A stretch of DNA of 64,000 nucleotides from Armatimonadota bacterium (GCA_016223145.1 JACRPN010000022.1:87778-151777), one strand, 5' to 3'. Counted from the first letter of the stretch, positions 1 to 8,435 are shown. Notes: generated by a model not told the origin, from the letters alone. Made by a program: numbers and translations.

Positions 1-138
1 TTGAGCCTGACGCGGCCAGGCGGCGGGCCTGTAGAAACTTCTAGGAACCCGGGGTGGGGCAAAGTCGTTTAACAATGTGACGCATATCCTCCTTCCCCAG
101 CCGGCGCGCTCAGCCCACGAGGCGCCGGCGACCCAAGG

Positions 139-175
139 ACCCTCGCTCACCCACTCGGCGAGGGTTTCTTTTTTT
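139..175 (+). terminator. Rho-independent terminator
   Basis: A 7-bp GC-rich stem (CCCTCGC at 140-146 with GCGAGGG at 158-164, 11-nt loop) is followed directly by a T-rich run at 165-175. The orientation fits termination of a plus-strand transcript entering from before the window. Confidence 0.8.
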
Positions 176-266
176 GAGATGGTGGCCCATGAGCAGTGAG
201 TTGTTGAAGGCGGAAGGTGCGAGCAAAGTCGCACTGTATGCCGAGACAGCCGGTCTCCACCTTCCA

Positions 267-326
267 CCCCCTCCTTCCCGACGAGCCGGGACCTGGAAGC
301 ATTTACGAACCAAAACGAGGAGGGGG
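267..326. repeat. Family A hairpin repeat, long-loop variant
   Basis: Arms CCCCCTCCT and AGGAGGGGG enclose a loop ending in the A2-type core ATTTACGAACCAAAAC, the same core as at 34089-34104. It lies just downstream of the stop codon of the minus-strand PilZ gene, the favoured position of this family. Confidence 0.75.
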
Positions 327-351
327 CGAATTCGCCCTTCGCCTTTCGTCT

Positions 352-1038
352 TCAGGCGCTACGGCTAGAGCTTCCGGCAAGTGCGGCCGTCACCCGGTCC
401 AGATCGATCGACTCTTCAAAGCACAGGCGCAATTCGCTGCGCGGCCTGCCCATGGGGTCGGGGTGGACGTCTAGGACCCATGCGGCAATCGGGTACTGAG
501 GCCAAGGCATCTGAACCGCCACGCGCTCGCCTCGGGCGAATCGGTCGTCCGCAAGGGCCTTCGCGCCATGTTCCGAAAGGTCGACCAGGTCGGCCGCGCG
601 CCCTTCGACTTCGATCTTGGCCCCCTCGAGAGCAGTCGATCTCCGCGCGTTCCTGCGCTCCACCCGCTGCCAACTCTCCGGCCGCTCGATCTCCAGGTAA
701 TGGGTCTCGATCTGTCGGGCGAGGATGATGCTCCGAAACCGGACGATCCCTCCGCCCTGGGGCGCCTGCACGAGCAGAGCCTCGTCGACGCGCAAGGGGA
801 TATAGGCGTCCCTTTGGAGCGGCGAGGCGATGAGCCAGCCCTTGGGTGTTTCGGCGATGATTCGCGAACGATAGGTGCTTTCGCCCGTGGTGATCCGGAG
901 CAGGCTCTGATTGCCTAAGACCAGACGCCGCTTCTTCTGGCCGGTAAGTCGGTGAAAAGCGTAGGCGGCGAGGGCGGAGGCTGCAAAGAGCCCCGCAAGT
1001 TCCAAAACCGTGGTTGTTATGCCGCTCATCGAGTTCAC
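352..1038 (-). CDS. Membrane-anchored PilZ domain protein
   Basis: This 228-residue protein probably binds cyclic di-GMP. A hydrophobic segment at about residues 8-29 suggests an N-terminal membrane anchor. It is followed by a beta-rich YcgR-like N-terminal domain and a C-terminal PilZ domain with both family signatures: an RxxxR motif (R129 to R133, in an Arg-rich stretch) and DxSxxG (D153, S155, G158). In known PilZ proteins these residues clamp the ligand. It is the last gene of a minus-strand operon with two TPR proteins, 28 nt after the preceding stop codon. The start is GTG at 1038 or ATG at 1029; no convincing Shine-Dalgarno separates them. The output it controls (motility, polysaccharide, other) cannot be read from the context. 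Confidence 0.8.
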   Translation of the reverse strand: MNSMSGITTTVLELAGLFAASALAAYAFHRLTGQKKRRLVLGNQSLLRITTGESTYRSRIIAETPKGWLIASPLQRDAYIPLRVDEALLVQAPQGGGIVRFRSIILARQIETHYLEIERPESWQRVERRNARRSTALEGAKIEVEGRAADLVDLSEHGAKALADDRFARGERVAVQMPWPQYPIAAWVLDVHPDPMGRPRSELRLCFEESIDLDRVTAALAGSSSRSA

Positions 1039-1066
1039 CGTTTTCCGGCGAGTCCGATCGAGGCAG

Positions 1067-2608
1067 CTATGGGGCGGTCTGCTCGGCTTCGAGGGCCTTG
1101 CGCGCGTCCTTCAACTGCCGCAACGCTTCTCCCAGCGTGATCGAGGCTTGAGCCATGTCATCCTCGGACGCGGTTTGCAGAAGCGTTGTCAGCTCGCTTG
1201 TTGATTGACGCAGCAACTTCAGTGCCAATCCGAACCGATCGTGCGAACGCTGGTTAGCAGCCGGGGCCGTCAGGGCCTCCCAGACTCCGAGCGCTGCCAC
1301 TGCCCGGCGCTCGATGTCGGCCACCGCGAGTTTGACGGCGGAATCTTTGGGATTGGACTTGGCGAGGGGAAGCTGAATCCGGATTTCAGATCCAAGGCCC
1401 TCGATGAAAATGGGGAAGATGCCGGAAGCCAGCCGATAACGGGCGAGCATCGCCGTCTCCGAGGGGGTGGGGTCGGCCTGGGCCGCGGCCTCCCAATCGG
1501 CCTTTCCCCCTGAGCCGTTGCCCTCGAACATCTTGGCCAGCCCGCGCTGCCAAAAGGCCTCCGAATTGGGGCTCTTGTCGAGCGCCTTGCTGAAGTGTTC
1601 GATCGCGAACGAGAAGCGGAGCTGCTTGAGCTGGAGTTCTCCCAGAAGAAGCCGCGTTTCAAAGGCGTCCGGGTCGTGGGCGACGGCCTCATTGAGTTCC
1701 GTTAGCGCTTCGTCCGGCTTTCCTGCACCCAGCCAGGCTCTGGCAGCAAGGACGTGGAGTTCGGGTCTTTCGGGAAAGAGCAGGGCCGCCCGCCGCGCTT
1801 CATGGGCGGCTTCGAGGTGGCGCCCAAGTTGCGCGCATACCTGGATCAGCGCCTGCCTGCGTTCGACGTTCAAAGGCTCCGCGTCGACCGCGTCGCGCAG
1901 CATGTCGATCGCTTGCGGCCCTTTGCCGCCGGCGAGCAGCTTCATGGCGTCCTGAATCACCTGGTTGTTGGGCGCCGGCTTGACGTTGGGTTTGTCTCCG
2001 TCTGGCGGCTTCACACCCGGCTCGGCATCGGGCTGGCGCACCGTCAGTTTGGGTGGGAGGTCTTTGAAGGCAGAGCCGTTCAGGAGCTGGCTCCAGGTCC
2101 GCGCGAGGGATTCCGCCACCATCTCCCCGTTGAACTGGCCACCCACCGCGCCGGTCATCTGCCGGTCGTCCCGCCAAATCTCCCGTCTCCCGTTCAGAAG
2201 CCTGGCGGACGCGAGGACCACTTCGCCTTCACGCCACGCCGTCACGAGCAATACGTAATCGCAGCGAAGCTTGTTGCGCGCGTCTTGGAGCAGATTCAAG
2301 GACGGATTTTGGGCAACCTCTTTGATCTTGCCCTCCTCGATCGCCGCGCGGATCATGGGGTCGCTGAGGGCCCAAACCACCGCAAAGACTCGCCCTTCCT
2401 GGTGGATCTCGTTCGCCAGCATATTCACGCTCGGCAGGTCGAGCAACCCGGGTTCCCAGTCTCGGCCGGGCGCGCGGTTGAAGACGCGCTTGAAGATGTC
2501 CGCCCGGGCCGCCTTCTCGATGGGAATCTGGGCGATGAGCACACCCGGAACGGCCTGGCAGAGTGCGCAAGCCAGGGCGAGAGCCAGGGCGACGCCTAAC
2601 GGTTTCAC
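1067..2608 (-). CDS. Exported TPR-repeat protein
   Basis: The protein has 513 residues. A signal peptide (about residues 1-26) is followed by an N-terminal globular domain (about 30-190) that reads like a periplasmic domain testing or binding a component, and then TPR-like helical repeats from about 215 to 400, ending in a helical tail. It starts with GTG one base after the TAA of the upstream zinc-ribbon/TPR gene, so the two are surely cotranscribed and probably translationally coupled. TPR repeats suggest a scaffold in an envelope complex; the partner is unknown. The pairing of a secreted TPR protein with a membrane TPR protein and a PilZ protein suggests a c-di-GMP-linked envelope function, which is inference. 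Confidence 0.75.
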   Translation of the reverse strand: MKPLGVALALALACALCQAVPGVLIAQIPIEKAARADIFKRVFNRAPGRDWEPGLLDLPSVNMLANEIHQEGRVFAVVWALSDPMIRAAIEEGKIKEVAQNPSLNLLQDARNKLRCDYVLLVTAWREGEVVLASARLLNGRREIWRDDRQMTGAVGGQFNGEMVAESLARTWSQLLNGSAFKDLPPKLTVRQPDAEPGVKPPDGDKPNVKPAPNNQVIQDAMKLLAGGKGPQAIDMLRDAVDAEPLNVERRQALIQVCAQLGRHLEAAHEARRAALLFPERPELHVLAARAWLGAGKPDEALTELNEAVAHDPDAFETRLLLGELQLKQLRFSFAIEHFSKALDKSPNSEAFWQRGLAKMFEGNGSGGKADWEAAAQADPTPSETAMLARYRLASGIFPIFIEGLGSEIRIQLPLAKSNPKDSAVKLAVADIERRAVAALGVWEALTAPAANQRSHDRFGLALKLLRQSTSELTTLLQTASEDDMAQASITLGEALRQLKDARKALEAEQTAP

Positions 2609-2609
2609 G

Positions 2610-3914
2610 TTAGTCCGACCCCTTCAGTACTTGAAGCGCGGCTTTGCAGGCGTCGAGCGCCGACTGCGTTCCGGCGCTGCCCTTCCCAGATTTGATGGCG
2701 CCTTCAAGGGCCGAGATGGCGCGAGTGTAGGCGCTGATCGCATCGGCGGTCTGGCCGAGGTTTTGATAGCACTGAGCCAGCCGCTGGTTGGTACGTCCGG
2801 GGTCTGCGCCAGCTTTCAGGGCGCCTTGGAAATTGCGCGCCGCGCCCTGATAGTCCCCCAACTGAAACTGCCGAAGGCCCGTGCGGAACAGCGTGTCCGC
2901 CGTCATGGAGTCATTGCCGCCCGTCGATCCTCCCGAGTTGCCCTGTCCGCCTGAGCCGCTCACATTGATCTCATAGACGGCAGGCTTTCCGGTGCTGCTC
3001 GACCCTCCACGAGCGTTCCCTCCACCAACCACCGGATCGGGCCCGTCGGGCTGGCTATCGCCACCGCTGTTACCGCCGCCGGGGTTGGAATTCGCGCCTC
3101 CGCCCCCTCCTCCGCCTTGATTCGGCCGAGTCCCTTGATCGGTGCCCCTGCCAATGCCTGCGTCCGGCCGGATGCCGATGCCCAACGGGGGGACCGAGCT
3201 GTTGTCGCCGATTCCAGGGGGGGAGTCTCCAGGGTTGGTGAGGGGTCCCGGCGCAGCGCCTCCGCCGGTTCCGGGGGCGCCCGCCCCACCCGGTGCCTGA
3301 GCGCCGTCACTGGGGTTTGCGGTTCCTGGAGACGCGCCGGCCGCGTTCGGGTCGGCAGGGTTCTGGATAGGTGGCGAACTGTTTACGGGAGTTTGGGAGT
3401 CGGTGCCGCCTTTGCCGCTATTGGAGGCGACCTCTCCTCCTGGGTTGAGAAAGCCGGCGAGGGCAATGCCCACGGAAACGACCAAGACCGTCGCGGCGAG
3501 CGCCCCGATGATGGCGGTCCTGCGGTCCGGGGCGGGCGGCGCCGTCTGGAGTTTTGCCGCGATCAGACTGCGCAAGTGGGTGACCTTGATCTTGTCGAGC
3601 GCGGAGTCAGGCTTCAGGCTCACAACACGCTCAAAAAGCTCGAGCGCTTCGGCCAACTGGCCCTCGTGCTCCCGGCACATTGCCTTGAGCGAGAGAGCGG
3701 CGACCGAACCCGGGTCCTCCTCCAGCACCGCTTCGGCGATGAGGCAGGCCTCCATCACCTTTCCATCGTTGAACTTGCGGTATCCCTCCGCGACCAAACC
3801 GGCCTGATCGGTCTGCGCTTGGTCGATGGCCGCCTTTTCCAGCTCTTTGCCGCAACTCTTGCAAAAGTGGCTGTCGATGCTGTTTTTCGTGTTGCAGTGT
3901 GTGCAGGTCACCAT
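2610..3914 (-). CDS. Zinc-ribbon, TPR and transmembrane protein
   Basis: The protein has 434 residues. An N-terminal zinc ribbon has four cysteines (C4, C7, C18, C21) in the CxxC-CxxC pattern. TPR-like helices follow at about 30-115, then one transmembrane helix at about 130-153, a long Gly/Pro/Ser/Asn-rich low-complexity linker (about 160-325) and a second TPR block (about 338-425) ending in a Gly/Ser-rich tail. The topology implied is a cytosolic zinc-ribbon/TPR half and an external TPR half joined by a flexible linker. It heads the operon with the exported TPR protein and the PilZ protein. Its specific role is unknown. The low-complexity linker is GC-rich but in the same codon style as the gene. 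Confidence 0.75.
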   Translation of the reverse strand: MVTCTHCNTKNSIDSHFCKSCGKELEKAAIDQAQTDQAGLVAEGYRKFNDGKVMEACLIAEAVLEEDPGSVAALSLKAMCREHEGQLAEALELFERVVSLKPDSALDKIKVTHLRSLIAAKLQTAPPAPDRRTAIIGALAATVLVVSVGIALAGFLNPGGEVASNSGKGGTDSQTPVNSSPPIQNPADPNAAGASPGTANPSDGAQAPGGAGAPGTGGGAAPGPLTNPGDSPPGIGDNSSVPPLGIGIRPDAGIGRGTDQGTRPNQGGGGGGGANSNPGGGNSGGDSQPDGPDPVVGGGNARGGSSSTGKPAVYEINVSGSGGQGNSGGSTGGNDSMTADTLFRTGLRQFQLGDYQGAARNFQGALKAGADPGRTNQRLAQCYQNLGQTADAISAYTRAISALEGAIKSGKGSAGTQSALDACKAALQVLKGSD

Positions 3915-3986
3915 GGGTGTTGGGCCCTCGTTCGCCTCCGAACTCCGACGGTAATGGCGCCGGGCCGTTTCTCAAGACGGGTCTAT

Positions 3987-4442
3987 CTACCTAAGTACGT
4001 TCGAGGAAATTCTACCAGAGCAGGTTCGGGGGCACCCCCGATGGGTCTCGCGCCAATAGACTTCGCTCAGTCCTCTAAACGGATAGACGCGAAAAGACCG
4101 TGTCAACTTCTTGAGTGCTTGCACAAAAATGTGTTGAGCCCCCTGCTTGCTGTGCCCGCCAGACTGCCCGATCTCCTCGAACGTCCAGCCCTCCAGCCGC
4201 TTGTGAAGCACGTCCATTTGCCGGTCCGTGAGTCTGGCCTTGGCAAATACGGCTTCGCACTCTCGGCGAAGAAGCGGCTCGTCGCCCCGGGACAGAACGT
4301 GGTGGGCGTAAAGCGGCTCGCGAATGTCTGCTAGTTTTTGCTTGATTCGGATGCCCCTTTCGGAGTAGAAAGGGCGAGTGTCGTCGCGCTCGCAGAGGCT
4401 GAGAAGGGCGTCGGCCAGAAACGAAAGGTCCTCACAGGTCAT
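3987..4442 (-). CDS. Sigma-70 region 4-like HTH regulator
   Basis: This 151-residue protein has a helix-turn-helix segment at about residues 71-113 that reads like sigma factor region 4 (LTDRQ followed by a TFEEIG turn and a recognition helix). No region 2 is visible, so it is more likely a small regulator or sigma-like DNA-binding protein than a full sigma factor. The ATG at 4442 is chosen because the open frame upstream crosses an AT-rich control region with two palindromes (4455-4492) that would not be coding. That region is shared with the divergent SDR gene, and autoregulation through the palindromes is plausible. I do not recognise a named family. Confidence 0.6.
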   Translation of the reverse strand: MTCEDLSFLADALLSLCERDDTRPFYSERGIRIKQKLADIREPLYAHHVLSRGDEPLLRRECEAVFAKARLTDRQMDVLHKRLEGWTFEEIGQSGGHSKQGAQHIFVQALKKLTRSFRVYPFRGLSEVYWRETHRGCPRTCSGRISSNVLR

Positions 4443-4454
4443 AGCAATCACTCG

Positions 4455-4492
4455 TCTACTATATAGTAGATATTCGTCTACTATATTGTAGA
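4455..4492. promoter_or_regulatory. Tandem palindromic operator
   Basis: A perfect 16-bp palindrome, TCTACTATATAGTAGA (4455-4470), is repeated at 4477-4492 with one base changed (TCTACTATATTGTAGA). The centres are 22 bp apart, two helical turns, so dimers would bind the same DNA face. The element is very AT-rich in GC-rich surroundings and lies 12 bp upstream of the HTH gene start, where it contains TATAGT-like -10 sequence. Confidence 0.75.
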
Positions 4493-4548
4493 AGAGGGGA
4501 CCGGGTTTGTCAACCAACGCCCGCGAGGATTCGCGCTTTTTGCCGTTG

Positions 4549-4572
4549 CCTCGTCTTGGTTCGCAAACGAGG
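4549..4572. repeat. Partial family A repeat
   Basis: CCTCG and CGAGG arms enclose the TCTTGGTTCGCAAA core, the inverse of the A2-type loop seen at 34062-34112. It sits between the divergent HTH and SDR genes. Confidence 0.5.
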
Positions 4573-4624
4573 AAGAGTCTGGAATGCAAGGAGACGAGGG
4601 GATGAGGGGTGGGCTCCCGCCAAG

Positions 4625-4630
4625 TATCAT
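4625..4630 (+). promoter_or_regulatory. -10 box of leaderless SDR transcript
   Basis: TATCAT lies 6 nt before the ATG at 4637, with no Shine-Dalgarno between them. It matches the TANNNT pattern seen before many unit-heading genes in the window. Confidence 0.55.
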
Positions 4631-4636
4631 TTCCCC

Positions 4637-5413
4637 ATGGACTTCGGGATCTCCGGGCGCGTGGCGATGGTCGCGGCGGCAAGCAAGGGCATCGGGCTCG
4701 CCGTCGCCAAGGAACTGGCACAGGAAGGCTGTCGCGTCTCCATCTGCGCCCGGAATCAGGAAGCTCTCGGAGCGGCGTGCGAGGCGATTGGCGGCGCGCG
4801 GGGCTATCTGTGCGACGTCAGCCGAGCCGAGGACCTCGAGCGTTGGTATGAAGGCACCAAAGCTGAACTGGGCACTCCCGAAATCCTGGTGACCAACACC
4901 GGCGGCCCACCCGCGGGGGCGCCCTCCGAGACTTCGGACGACGAGTGGCAAGCGGGCTTCGACAGCACTCTGATGAACGTCGTGCGCCTGGTGCGGCTGG
5001 CTTCGCCCGGCATGATCGAGCGCGGCTGGGGGCGGTTCGTCCACCTCACGTCACTCTTTGCGAAGGAGCCTTCGTCGCTGCTGGCGATCTCGAGCACGCT
5101 CCGCTCGGGGCTGATGGCGCTCACCCGCCTGCAGGCCACCGAGCTCGCGCCGAAAGGCATCACGGTCAACGCCGTCCTGCCAGGGCACACGCTGACGGAC
5201 CGGCAGGTTCATTTGGCGGAGATTAGGGCGGGGCTACTGGGTGTCACGGCCGAGGAGGCGCTGAAACTTCAGGCGGAGGCTGCCCCGGTCATGCGCCTTG
5301 GCAATCCCGACGAGATCGCCGCGGCAGTGGCGTTCCTGTGCTCCGATCGCGCCGGCTTCATCACCGGCGCCAACCTCCTTGTCGACGGCGGGATTGTCAA
5401 GGGGTTGGGGTAG
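4637..5413 (+). CDS. Atypical short-chain dehydrogenase (BKR-like SDR)
   Basis: This 258-residue protein has a Rossmann fold with a degenerate glycine motif (AAASKGIG, residues 13-20) and an NTGG motif at 87-90. The catalytic Ser is at S139, but the Tyr and Lys of YxxxK are replaced by S152 and R156. The rest of the fold and the C-terminal VDGG are normal. A subgroup of 3-oxoacyl-ACP-reductase-like SDRs is known to lack a perfect tetrad, and this looks like one of them. Substrate is unknown and activity may be altered. The ATG at 4637 is chosen over the longer frame because the extra upstream residues would cross a repeat fragment and the TATCAT box. Confidence 0.8.
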   Translation: MDFGISGRVAMVAAASKGIGLAVAKELAQEGCRVSICARNQEALGAACEAIGGARGYLCDVSRAEDLERWYEGTKAELGTPEILVTNTGGPPAGAPSETSDDEWQAGFDSTLMNVVRLVRLASPGMIERGWGRFVHLTSLFAKEPSSLLAISSTLRSGLMALTRLQATELAPKGITVNAVLPGHTLTDRQVHLAEIRAGLLGVTAEEALKLQAEAAPVMRLGNPDEIAAAVAFLCSDRAGFITGANLLVDGGIVKGLG

Positions 5414-5838
5414 GGAATGGAGCACCCAGACCCTGTAGGCAAAGCGTCTCGACTGGGTTGCTCAGCTTCAGAACCTCGGGTAGGGCTTTGGGAGTGCGCT
5501 GGCTTGCCAGCGCTTTGTCCCCGTAAACGCCGCGGCCAGTCCCTTTGGCACGGCAATTCACAATGGTTGCGCCCCGCAATCGCCCAGAACGTTCGGCAGA
5601 CCCGCCGCCCTGTACGGGGGTGGCTCAATGCGCAAGTCCGTGAAACCTTTTGGCCGAGACACCTTGTGCTTTCAGCCGGTTCATGTCAAGGCTGCAAACA
5701 GGTCGCCCCAACAGGGCCTGTCTGGTGTGGTTGCCGCGGAACCAGTGCTTCGCCCTTCGCTTCAGCAGGTCAGCCTGTTGGCCCTCCAAGAGGGTTTGGT
5801 TCGCACTCCAGGCGAAGTCACAGGGTCTCCCACCCCAA
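5414..5838. other. Repeat-bearing intergenic region
   Basis: No gene is visible between the SDR and gdhA. A perfect 8-bp hairpin (GCGCTGGC tt GCCAGCGC, 5496-5513) followed by TTTGT may be a weak terminator for the SDR gene. A family H repeat (CTTCGCCCTTCGCTTC followed by AGCAGGTC) lies at 5747-5790. Confidence 0.5.
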
Positions 5839-5885
5839 CCCCTCCCTCATTTTCGACTTCGGCAAAAACAAGGGAGGGGCTCGGA
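5826..5885. repeat. Family A hairpin repeat after gdhA
   Basis: CCCCTCCCT (5839-5847) pairs with AGGGAGGGG (5871-5879), and the TCTCCCACCCCAA flank typical of the family is present. The repeat ends 3 nt from the gdhA stop codon (5888-5890), so it forms the 3' end of the mRNA and may act as a stabiliser or terminator. Confidence 0.8.
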
Positions 5886-5887
5886 GC

Positions 5888-7138
5888 TTACGGGAAGATG
5901 CCGCGGGTGACCGTGGCGTCGGCAACGCGCTTGACGCCGATGATCAGCGCCGCCGTGCGCATGTCGGTCTTGTGCTGGCGCATCGTCGCCTCGACATGCT
6001 GGAACGAGTTCACCATCAGCTTGTCCAGCTTGACGTTGACTTCGGTTTCCTCCCAGAAGAAGTTCTGAAGGTCCTGGACCCACTCGAAGTAGCTCACGAC
6101 CACACCGCCTGCGTTGGCCAGGATGTCCGGCACCACCATCACGCCCTTGTCGGCGAAAATGAGGTCGGCGTCGGGAGTGGTCGGGCCGTTCGCGCCCTCG
6201 ACGATCAGCTTGGCCTTGATCTTGTCGGCGTTGTCCTTGGTGATCTGGGCGGCAATGGCGCATGGCATCAAGATGTCGCAGGGCAGTTCCAGCAGCTCCA
6301 GGTTCGAGACCGGCTCGGCGTCGGTGTAGTTCCTAAGTCCGCCGTCGCGGTTGGCGAAGCGGTCGTGTAGCTCGCGCGCCGGCAGGCCCTTGGGGTTGTA
6401 GATGCCGCCGGTCGCGTCGCTCAGTCCAACCACCGTCGCCCCGCGATCCTCGGCGATCATCGCAGCGATCGCGCCGACGTTGCCAAACCCTTGCACCACC
6501 ACCTTCGCTCCGTCGAAGTTGAAGTTCATTTGCCTGGCAGCTTCGCACGCGGTGACGACGACCCCGCGGCCCGTGGCCTCATGCCGTCCCTCGGATCCGC
6601 CCAGTTCGACGGGCTTTCCGGTCACGATGCCCGGCATGGTGTGCCCGGCTGCCATGGAATAGGTGTCCATGAACCAGGCCATCACCTGGGCGTTGGTGCC
6701 GATGTCGGGCGCTGGGATATCTTGGCGCTCGCCGACGACGATGTTGATTTCGGTGGCAAAGCGGCGGGTCAGCTTCTCCAACTCGCGCTTGGAAAGCCTT
6801 CGCGTGTCCACCTTGACGGAGCCCTTTGCCCCGCCATAAGGAATATTGGCGACGGCGCACTTCCAGGTCATCCACATGGCCAGCGCGGTCGTTTCGTGCA
6901 CGTCCACGTCCGGGTGAAAGCGGATGCCACCCTTGCTGGGGCCCCGGCTAACGTTGTGCTGCACTCGATAGCCCTCGAAGACCTGGACGCTGCCGTCGTC
7001 CATGACAACGGGGAAGTTGACGATAAGCTGCCTCTTTGGCCGGGAAAGAACTTCGTGAAGGCCTTCGTCGAGGTCGAGGTGCTTGGCGGCAATCTCTAGC
7101 TGCTTGCGCGCCATATCGAGAACGTGCTTGTGGCTCAT
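5888..7138 (-). CDS. gdhA: Glutamate dehydrogenase
   Basis: This 416-residue enzyme belongs to the Glu/Leu/Phe/Val dehydrogenase family and interconverts glutamate with 2-oxoglutarate and ammonia. The substrate and catalytic lysines K69, K93 and K105 keep the spacing of hexameric glutamate dehydrogenases, in the SKGG, TWKCA and GGAKG motifs. The C-terminal Rossmann domain shows GFGNVG near residue 217. Family length is normal. The ATG at 7138 has a CAGGA ribosome-binding site 7 nt upstream. It lies 18 nt after the mreD stop, so it appears to be the last gene of the remA-mreBCD operon, an unusual location for a nitrogen-assimilation gene. Cofactor preference cannot be told from the sequence. 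Confidence 0.93.
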   Translation of the reverse strand: MSHKHVLDMARKQLEIAAKHLDLDEGLHEVLSRPKRQLIVNFPVVMDDGSVQVFEGYRVQHNVSRGPSKGGIRFHPDVDVHETTALAMWMTWKCAVANIPYGGAKGSVKVDTRRLSKRELEKLTRRFATEINIVVGERQDIPAPDIGTNAQVMAWFMDTYSMAAGHTMPGIVTGKPVELGGSEGRHEATGRGVVVTACEAARQMNFNFDGAKVVVQGFGNVGAIAAMIAEDRGATVVGLSDATGGIYNPKGLPARELHDRFANRDGGLRNYTDAEPVSNLELLELPCDILMPCAIAAQITKDNADKIKAKLIVEGANGPTTPDADLIFADKGVMVVPDILANAGGVVVSYFEWVQDLQNFFWEETEVNVKLDKLMVNSFQHVEATMRQHKTDMRTAALIIGVKRVADATVTRGIFP

Positions 7139-7156
7139 AGCAGGGTCCTGAAGGGG

Positions 7157-7636
7157 CTAACGACGGAGTTCCGGCAGCCATCGCCCAAGCAGGAGCGATA
7201 GGGGAACCACGAGAACACCGTTGGTCACCGCAGACCCTATTGTAGCTCCCAGGAAGCCAAGGATATTGGCCGGCGGAGCAAGGAACATCAGCACGACCTG
7301 GGCAAAAAGCGTGGCGACAAAACCGGTCATGGCGGCGAGCGCCCATCCGGTCTCGAGTCGCAGTTCTCGCAGCGAGCCCACCAGGAACCCGGCGCTGGTC
7401 CTGCTGATGACGTAATGCGTCAGGTTGGCGCCCGCCACCGCGCCCTGGCAAAGCCCGGCGAAGAAACCGAACCAAGTCGCTCCGGGCCGGGTCAGATGGG
7501 GCCCGGCCGCGGCGATCGCAACCACCATGAAGTCGGGCTGAACGCCAAAGACGGAAAGACGATAGGCGAGCGCGAACTGCAGCCCCGTGGCCACCCAGAG
7601 CACGGCAACGAGCAAGAGTGTGGCGCCAGGTCTCAT
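7157..7636 (-). CDS. mreD: Rod shape-determining protein MreD
   Basis: This 159-residue integral membrane protein has five or so hydrophobic segments, starting with a helix at about residues 4-24, and MreD-like length. It acts with MreB and MreC in the elongasome that guides lateral wall synthesis. The ATG at 7636 overlaps the mreC TGA (ATGA), which fixes the start better than the longer frame from 7693. Sequence conservation in MreD is poor, so the name rests on topology and the mreBCD order. Confidence 0.85.
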   Translation of the reverse strand: MRPGATLLLVAVLWVATGLQFALAYRLSVFGVQPDFMVVAIAAAGPHLTRPGATWFGFFAGLCQGAVAGANLTHYVISRTSAGFLVGSLRELRLETGWALAAMTGFVATLFAQVVLMFLAPPANILGFLGATIGSAVTNGVLVVPLSLLLGRWLPELRR

Positions 7637-8409
7637 TTGAGCACGTAGACCGAACGCACCTCGCCAAGCACGACGTGCGGAAACACCTGGCACCGCCGGG
7701 AACCGGTCTCCGGGTCATCGTTGATTTGGGCGATTTTGCCGATCGGAATCCCAGGCGGCACGCGGTCCGAGTAGCCCGAGGTCACCACCTCGTCGCCCAC
7801 CTGCACGGTGGCACGCATATCCAGGTAATCGAGCAAGACGGCTCGCGGAGACTCCCCGATGGCCAGCCCGACGGGCGGCGGGTCTCGCTGCACCATCGCG
7901 CCAATCCGAAGCCTTGGAGACGAGATCAGGAGCACTTGGCACTTTCCTCGCTCGACGGTTTGGACCCGCCCCACCAACCCCTCGGACGTCACCACGGGCT
8001 GTTCGGCCTTGACGCCTTGGTCTGAGCCCACGTTCAGGGTGATCCGGTTTTCCAACGGTGCGTAGCCGATGACGCCGGCTGCGACGCGCTCGCGGCCGGG
8101 GATTTTCGGAAGCGCTAGAAGTCGCCTGAGGCGGTCGTTTTCGTCCACCATCAGCTCGACCCTGGCGTTGTATTGGGCGGCGGCTTGCGCCAGGTCGTGC
8201 AGCCGTCGGTTCTCTCGGGTCAGTGCGCCGGCCCGGAACACGCCTGCCGTGAAATCCGAGGCCCCGTTCGCCATGGCCGTGAGTCCGTTGCTGAGCGGTG
8301 AAACCGCTGCGCGAACCATCCGGGAAGGGAAGTCCACCTCGCCTGCAGATCGAGCAGAAGTTTGAACTCGGCCCAGAACGGCCCCCGCCGCGCAGAGCAG
8401 CACCAACAA
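7633..8409 (-). CDS. mreC: Rod shape-determining protein MreC
   Basis: The protein has about 258 residues: an N-terminal transmembrane helix, a helical region (about 60-100) of the coiled-coil type, and the two-barrel periplasmic domain typical of MreC, with the conserved DQG, GLVG and GDEVVTSG-type motifs. It links MreB to the wall synthases. The frame stays open into the end of mreB with no ATG or GTG; the given start is TTG at 8409, which begins inside the hydrophobic segment, so a rarer start a few codons upstream (after the mreB stop) cannot be excluded. It lies between mreB and mreD and overlaps mreD by 4 nt. Confidence 0.88.
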   Translation of the reverse strand: MLVLLCAAGAVLGRVQTSARSAGEVDFPSRMVRAAVSPLSNGLTAMANGASDFTAGVFRAGALTRENRRLHDLAQAAAQYNARVELMVDENDRLRRLLALPKIPGRERVAAGVIGYAPLENRITLNVGSDQGVKAEQPVVTSEGLVGRVQTVERGKCQVLLISSPRLRIGAMVQRDPPPVGLAIGESPRAVLLDYLDMRATVQVGDEVVTSGYSDRVPPGIPIGKIAQINDDPETGSRRCQVFPHVVLGEVRSVYVLK

Positions 8410-8435
8410 GATCCAGTCCTTTGCTTGATGCCTGC

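Larger units (their letters stand above)
1..351. other. Intergenic region at window edge
   Basis: No complete gene is visible. On the plus strand an open frame runs from the window edge to a TAA at 73-75 and could be the last residues of a truncated upstream gene, but I do not recognise it. It is followed by a strong terminator at 139-175. The part next to the PilZ gene holds a family A hairpin repeat at 267-326. Confidence 0.4.

Noticed and set aside
1..130. End of a structured RNA such as tmRNA or RNase P RNA
   Set aside because: No diagnostic motif (CCA end with T arm, or P4 core) is visible; the terminator alone does not identify the upstream gene.
5417..6370. A plus-strand frame covering the gdhA end and the intergenic repeats
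   Set aside because: It crosses a hairpin repeat and the reverse of gdhA, with no recognisable domain.
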